NCBI RefSeq assembly: GCF_030042015.1
Contig: NZ_JASIAL010000195.1
Coordinates: 1-9,106 of the forward strand
Direction: 5' to 3'
DNA length: 9,106 nt
From: Trebonia sp030042015
GTDB taxonomy: Bacteria; Actinomycetota; Actinomycetes; Streptosporangiales; Streptosporangiaceae
Shown here: piece after piece, positions 6,121 through 9,106 of the stretch
Layout: every line of letters begins with the position of its first letter
Position numbering within the stretch: the stretch's first letter is position 1
Made by a program: the position numbers and the translations under genes
Notes under the pieces: generated by a model
The model's input: the letters and a program-made list of their open reading frames with translations, nothing else
Told to the model about the DNA's origin: nothing
Databases searched by the model: none

Positions 6121-7209
6121 ATGCAGGTCGAGTTCATCGGCATCGCCCACACCAGCGACTACTCGGAGACCAACGCGCTGGCGGGGCCGGTCGTCCAGCC
6201 CGACTACCTGTACCGCCTGGCGTTCGTGCACGAGCAATCGGGCTTCGACCGGGTGCTCGTGGCGCACAGTTCGTCGTCACCTGACGGGTTCACCGTGGCG
6301 GATCAGGTGCTGACCGCCACGGAAACGCTCGGCGTGCTGCTGGCGCACCGGCCTGGCTTCGTCGCCCCGACGATCGCCGCCCGTAAGTTCGCCACCATCG
6401 ACGCCTTCCACCCCGGCCGGATCGCGCTGCACGTGATCACCGGCGGCGACGACGGCGACCAGGCCCGCGACGGTGACTTCTCCGACAAGCCGGCCAGGTA
6501 CCGGCGCACCGATGAGTTCCTGGACATCGTCGAGCGCGAGTGGAGCTCCGCCGAGCGCTTCGACTACGAGGGCGAGTTCTACAAGGTCAAGGACGCCTGG
6601 TCCGCGCTGCGCCCGGCCGGCGGGCACCTGCCGGTCTACTTCGGGGGGGCGTCGGAGGACGCGGTCCGTGTCGGCGGCAGGCACGCCGACGTCTACGCCT
6701 TCTGGGGCGAGCCACTCGACGGCATCAGGGAGCGCATCGCCCAGGTCCAGGCTTCCGCGCAGGCGGCCGGGCGCACCATCGACCGGTTTTCTGTCAGCCT
6801 GCGGCCCATCGCCGCCGACACCGAGTCGGCAGCCTGGGAGCGGGCGCACGAGATCCTCGAGCGCACCCGGGAGCGGGCCGCCGAGTACGTCGGGAAGCGC
6901 GACACGTCACAGGCCGAAGGGTCCCGGCGGCTGCTGCGCTACGCCGCGGAAGGTGAGCTGCACGACAAGCGGCTGTGGACCGCGCTGTCGAAGGCCACCG
7001 GCGCGGCCGGGAACTCCACCGCCCTGGTCGGCAGTTACGAGCAGGTCGCCGAGTCCCTCCTGGACTACGTGGCCGCCGGCGCCAGCACGCTGCTGATCCG
7101 CGGCTACGACCCGCTGGCGGACGCCGCCGCCTACGCCAACCTCATCAGGCTTGTCCACGACACGGTGGGCGACGACATCACCGGCTACCGCGCCAGCGTC
7201 GCCGCCTGA
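6121..7209 (+). CDS. LLM-class flavin-dependent monooxygenase, SsuD-like
   Basis: This 362-aa bacterial-luciferase-fold enzyme should use reduced FMN and O2 to oxygenate a small substrate. Many relatives are annotated as alkanesulfonate monooxygenase. Visible family blocks are GFDRVLVAHSSSSPDGF (41-57), LLAHRPGFVAPTIAARKFATID (73-94), GRIALHVITGG (99-109), a DGDF-DK-RY-R-EF block (117-133), PVYFGGASEDAV (171-182), FWGEP (194-198), GAAGNSTALVG (294-304) and LIRGYDPL (325-332). Length and order match SsuD (~380 aa). By eye against E. coli SsuD, however, Cys54 becomes Ser53, Arg226 becomes Ser226, His228 becomes Arg228, and Arg297 becomes Thr, so alkanesulfonate use should not be assumed. AAGGAG (6110-6115) lies 5 nt before ATG. 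No NAD(P)H:FMN reductase (SsuE-like) is adjacent. Confidence 0.92.
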   Translation: MQVEFIGIAHTSDYSETNALAGPVVQPDYLYRLAFVHEQSGFDRVLVAHSSSSPDGFTVADQVLTATETLGVLLAHRPGFVAPTIAARKFATIDAFHPGRIALHVITGGDDGDQARDGDFSDKPARYRRTDEFLDIVEREWSSAERFDYEGEFYKVKDAWSALRPAGGHLPVYFGGASEDAVRVGGRHADVYAFWGEPLDGIRERIAQVQASAQAAGRTIDRFSVSLRPIAADTESAAWERAHEILERTRERAAEYVGKRDTSQAEGSRRLLRYAAEGELHDKRLWTALSKATGAAGNSTALVGSYEQVAESLLDYVAAGASTLLIRGYDPLADAAAYANLIRLVHDTVGDDITGYRASVAA

Positions 7210-7245
7210 CCCGACCAGTAACCCCTCGTCACTTAGGGAGTCAGC

Positions 7246-8112
7246 ATGACCACACTCGCCGACACGGACGTCCAGCACGGTGCCCTGACGATCAGGCCGC
7301 TCCAGCCCACCATCGGCGCGGAAATCTCCGGAGCAGACCTCAGGCACCCGCTGAGCGACGCCGTGCGGGACGAGATCAAGGCCGCCATCCTCCAGTACAA
7401 GGTCGTCTTCTTCCGCGACCAGAACCTGGACCGCGACCAGCACGCGGCGTTCGCGGCGCAGTTCGGCCCGCTGTACACGCACCCGAGCGTGGACAAGTCC
7501 TACGCCGACAAGGTGCCGGCCATCCACCAGATCGCCGCGGGCGACGGGAAGAAGCACGAGAAGTACCTCGCGCAGCAGCGGGCCGAAGGCTGGGACCCCT
7601 ACCACAGCGACACGAGCTGGCGGCTGGTCCCGACCTGGGGTGCCGTGCTCCGCGCGGTCAACCTCCCCGATGTCGGCGGCGACACGATCTGGGTGGACGC
7701 CGGGCTCGCCTACGACGGGCTGCCGGAGGAGACGAAGGAGCGCTTTGCGGGGCTGCACATGACTCACGACTTCCGGTCGGCGCTGGCTGGCGCCGGTCAC
7801 GACTACCCGATCGTGGCCCACCCGATCGTGCGCACGCACCGTGAGACCGGCAAGAAGATCCTCTGGGTCAACTTCAGCCAGCACCCGTGGATCGTCGGGT
7901 TCGACCGGGACGATAGCAGGGAGCTGCTGTCCATCGTGCACGACCAGTATCGCAAGCCCGAATACCAGGTGCGGTTCAGCTGGCGGCCCGGCTCGATCGC
8001 GTTCTGGGACAACCGCGCCGCGGTGCACTACGCGGTCCGCAACTACGCCGACTTCCCCCGCTTGCTCGAGCGGATCCTGATCGCCGACGAACCGCAGTAC
8101 GCGGACCTGTGA
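7246..8112 (+). CDS. TauD/TfdA family Fe(II)/2-oxoglutarate-dependent dioxygenase
   Basis: This 288-aa non-heme iron oxygenase hydroxylates a substrate while decarboxylating 2-oxoglutarate. In TauD itself this releases sulfite from taurine. The jelly-roll family pattern is complete: IGAEISGADL (23-32), VVFFRDQ (53-59), the iron ligands in YHSDTSW (His120, Asp122) and in WDNRAAVHYAV (His261). Arg272 and Arg276 in PRLLERI sit at +11 and +15 from the distal His, the same spacing as the co-substrate-binding arginines of E. coli TauD. It should therefore be active. TAGGGAG (7234-7240) stands 5 nt before ATG, and the gap from the monooxygenase stop is 36 bp, so the two are probably co-transcribed. 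Pairing with an SsuD-like enzyme suggests organosulfur use, but TfdA-like ether cleavage or alkyl-sulfate cleavage is also possible. Confidence 0.94.
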   Translation: MTTLADTDVQHGALTIRPLQPTIGAEISGADLRHPLSDAVRDEIKAAILQYKVVFFRDQNLDRDQHAAFAAQFGPLYTHPSVDKSYADKVPAIHQIAAGDGKKHEKYLAQQRAEGWDPYHSDTSWRLVPTWGAVLRAVNLPDVGGDTIWVDAGLAYDGLPEETKERFAGLHMTHDFRSALAGAGHDYPIVAHPIVRTHRETGKKILWVNFSQHPWIVGFDRDDSRELLSIVHDQYRKPEYQVRFSWRPGSIAFWDNRAAVHYAVRNYADFPRLLERILIADEPQYADL

Positions 8113-8149
8113 GCGGGGTCTCGCGGCACATTGCCTCGGGGCGAAACTC

Positions 8150-8290
8150 ATGGATCTGTACCTAGCCGGCAAGCGTGCTGTCGTGACCGGCGGCAGCCGC
8201 GGCATCGGGTTCGCCGTCGCCGGCGCGCTCGGCCCCATTGGGCCCCGCCGCCAGTACGCGCGGCGGGCGAGCCCGGCGGCGGCTCGCTAG
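8150..8290 (+). pseudogene. N-terminal remnant of a short-chain dehydrogenase/reductase (SDR)
   Basis: An ATG at 8150 opens 46 codons. The first ~27 read MDLYLAGKRAVVTGGSRGIG plus a short helix: the beta1-TGxxxGIG-alpha dinucleotide-binding start of an SDR. From about 8231 the protein no longer resembles an SDR (Pro/Arg/Ala-rich), and the frame stops at TAG 8288. I read the other two frames beyond 8231 and found no SDR continuation, so this is a deletion rather than a frameshift. A full SDR needs ~250 aa. It begins 37 bp after the dioxygenase stop, like the 27- and 36-bp gaps before it, so it may have been the operon's fourth gene. A product, if made, could not be an active enzyme. Confidence 0.75.
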
Positions 8291-8319
8291 TGTAGGGGTC
8301 CTGGCGTTAGATCTCGCGT

Positions 8320-8325
8320 AGGGGA
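8320..8325 (+). promoter_or_regulatory. Shine-Dalgarno AGGGGA of the DUF1801 gene
   Basis: AGGGGA lies 9 nt before ATG 8335 and supports that start. No convincing -10/-35 pair was found between the SDR remnant and this site. Confidence 0.5.
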
Positions 8326-8334
8326 AAACCTGGC

Positions 8335-8802
8335 ATGAACGACACGCAGAAGCCGCCCAAGAGGACCGCTGGCCGGGCGTCGGGCAGATTCACGGACGAG
8401 GAACGGGCCGCGATGCGGGACCGCGCCCAGGAGCTGAAGGCGACCGCGCGCGGCCCGCGCGCGGGCAAGGCGGACGGCGAGGGCGACGTGCTCGCGAAGA
8501 TCGCCGAGATGCCCGATGCCGATCGCGTCATGGCCGAGCGGCTCCACGCGATCATCAAGGCCAGCGTGCCGGCCCTCGCGCCGCGAACCTGGTACGGGAT
8601 GCCCGCGTACGCCAAGGACGGCAACGTGATCTGCTTCTTCCAGAGCGCGCACAAGTTCAAGACGAGGTACGCGACGCTTGGCTTCAGCGACAAGGCGAAC
8701 CTCGACGACGGCGCGATGTGGCCGACCGCCTTCGCGCTGACGGAGTTGACCGCCGCCGACGAGGCCAGGATCGCCGCGCTCGTGCAGCAAGCCGTGAGCT
8801 GA
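8335..8802 (+). CDS. DUF1801 / YdhG-YjbR-like domain protein
   Basis: This 155-aa soluble protein has two parts. Residues 1-60 are a charged, Lys/Arg/Glu/Ala-rich helical segment (TDEERAAMRDRAQELKATARG). Residues ~65-153 are the DUF1801 fold: AERLHAIIKASVPALAP, the hallmark TWYGMPAYAKDGNVICFF (85-102), YATLGFSDKANLDDG (112-126) and a final helix with ADEARIAALVQQAV. The domain is shared with the B. subtilis YdhG/Fra-type frataxin-like iron chaperone group, but most actinobacterial members are uncharacterised and iron binding is not shown by these residues. It follows the decayed SDR and is convergent with cobS. It is probably transcribed alone. Family confidence is good; function is unknown. 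Confidence 0.85.
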   Translation: MNDTQKPPKRTAGRASGRFTDEERAAMRDRAQELKATARGPRAGKADGEGDVLAKIAEMPDADRVMAERLHAIIKASVPALAPRTWYGMPAYAKDGNVICFFQSAHKFKTRYATLGFSDKANLDDGAMWPTAFALTELTAADEARIAALVQQAVS

Positions 8803-8915
8803 GGACCGAGCGCCGCGGATGGCGGCCAAGCCAGTAACTTGCCTGGGTCCCGGTCGATACCACGTCCCGGCCGGGCTGCCAGGGCAGGCGTTGTGCGTTC
8901 GGCTGCGGGACGCGG
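8803..8915. other. Convergent intergenic gap, weak hairpins only
   Basis: This 113-bp gap separates two genes that read toward each other, so both transcripts should end here. I see a 5-bp stem GCCGC/GCGGC (8812-8816, 8822-8826) and the palindrome CCCGGCCGGG (8866-8875). Neither is strong enough to name as the terminator. Confidence 0.3.
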
Positions 8916-9106
8916 TCAGCCCGCGAGCGCGCACGCGACGAGCACCGTCAACGTGCTGACCTCGACGATCGCGCCGAACACGTCGCCCGTCATCCCGCCG
9001 AGCCGACGCCGCGCGACCAGCCGGAGGAGCCCGCCGGCGAGCAGGCCGGCCAGCGCGGCGGCCAGCCAGCGTGCCGCGAGCGGCCACCCGCCCGCGGCGA
9101 GGCCCG
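8916..9106 (-). CDS. cobS: Adenosylcobinamide-GDP ribazoletransferase, C-terminal end (cut by window edge)
   Basis: This is the membrane enzyme that joins alpha-ribazole to adenosylcobinamide-GDP in the last steps of cobalamin (B12) assembly. Only the last 62 residues are present. They show an Ala/Leu-rich membrane helix (LAARWLAAALAGLLAGGLL), a basic turn LVARRRLGG, then MTGDVFGAIVEVSTLTVLV. The GGMTGDxxGAxxE pattern is the conserved C-terminal block of CobS. The frame ends at TGA (8918-8916) and faces the DUF1801 gene. The remainder and any partner genes (cobT/cobU/cobC are common neighbours) would be to the right, outside the window. Confidence 0.9.
   Translation of the reverse strand, partial: GLAAGGWPLAARWLAAALAGLLAGGLLRLVARRRLGGMTGDVFGAIVEVSTLTVLVACALAG

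Noticed and set aside
6907..8238. A 443-codon minus-strand open frame over the LLM and TauD genes.
   Set aside because: The plus strand carries complete catalytic motifs for two known families. The antisense product is Val/Arg/Gly-rich and shows no domain.
8231..8285. GC hairpins (GGCCC-CATT-GGGCC and nearby GCCGCC/GGCGGC) as terminator of the TauD operon.
   Set aside because: The stem is only 5 bp and similar pairings are frequent at this base composition; this is just as likely the deletion junction of the SDR remnant.
8287..9087. A 266-codon minus-strand open frame over the DUF1801 gene and the cobS end.
   Set aside because: It is out of frame with the CobS C-terminal motif and antisense to the DUF1801 motif; its N-terminus is an Arg/Ala-rich shadow.

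Overview
The window is about 70% G+C with strong third-position G/C bias. It carries a class I (archaeal-type) lysyl-tRNA synthetase, an F420-type FDOR-B oxidoreductase, a cobalamin-pathway CobS end, SD-led genes mixed with leaderless ones, and a hairpin terminator without a U-tract. Together these point to a high-GC actinomycete (Actinomycetota). I cannot name a genus from the sequence.

Left part (1-4814), all on the minus strand: the 5' end of lysS runs off the left edge. Upstream of it, in the same orientation, is a secreted S53 sedolisin-type endopeptidase gene, separated from lysS by a perfect 13-bp hairpin. About 200 bp further is a 753-aa penicillin-acylase-family Ntn hydrolase without a signal peptide. 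Its gene starts back-to-back with a plus-strand gene, sharing an 86-bp control region.

Middle part (4901-8112), plus strand: first an FDOR-B/PPOX-fold F420-type oxidoreductase, read as leaderless from a TATAGT box, with a 7-4-7 inverted repeat between its -35 and -10. Next comes an AT-rich promoter island (TTTACT-N16-TATAAT) feeding an apparent three-gene operon: a CxxC peroxiredoxin-like protein (leaderless GTG start), an SsuD-like luciferase-fold flavin monooxygenase, and a TauD/TfdA Fe(II)/2-oxoglutarate dioxygenase. The likely theme is oxidative attack on a small organic substrate, plausibly an organosulfur compound. Neither an ABC transporter nor an obvious flavin reductase lies next to it.

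Right part (8113-9106): a short decayed N-terminal piece of a short-chain dehydrogenase sits just behind the dioxygenase, at the same spacing as the operon's other genes, so it may be the stump of a lost fourth gene. A DUF1801 (YdhG/YjbR-like) protein follows, then the convergent 3' end of cobS, which runs off the right edge. I saw no insertion sequence, CRISPR array, rRNA or tRNA gene.
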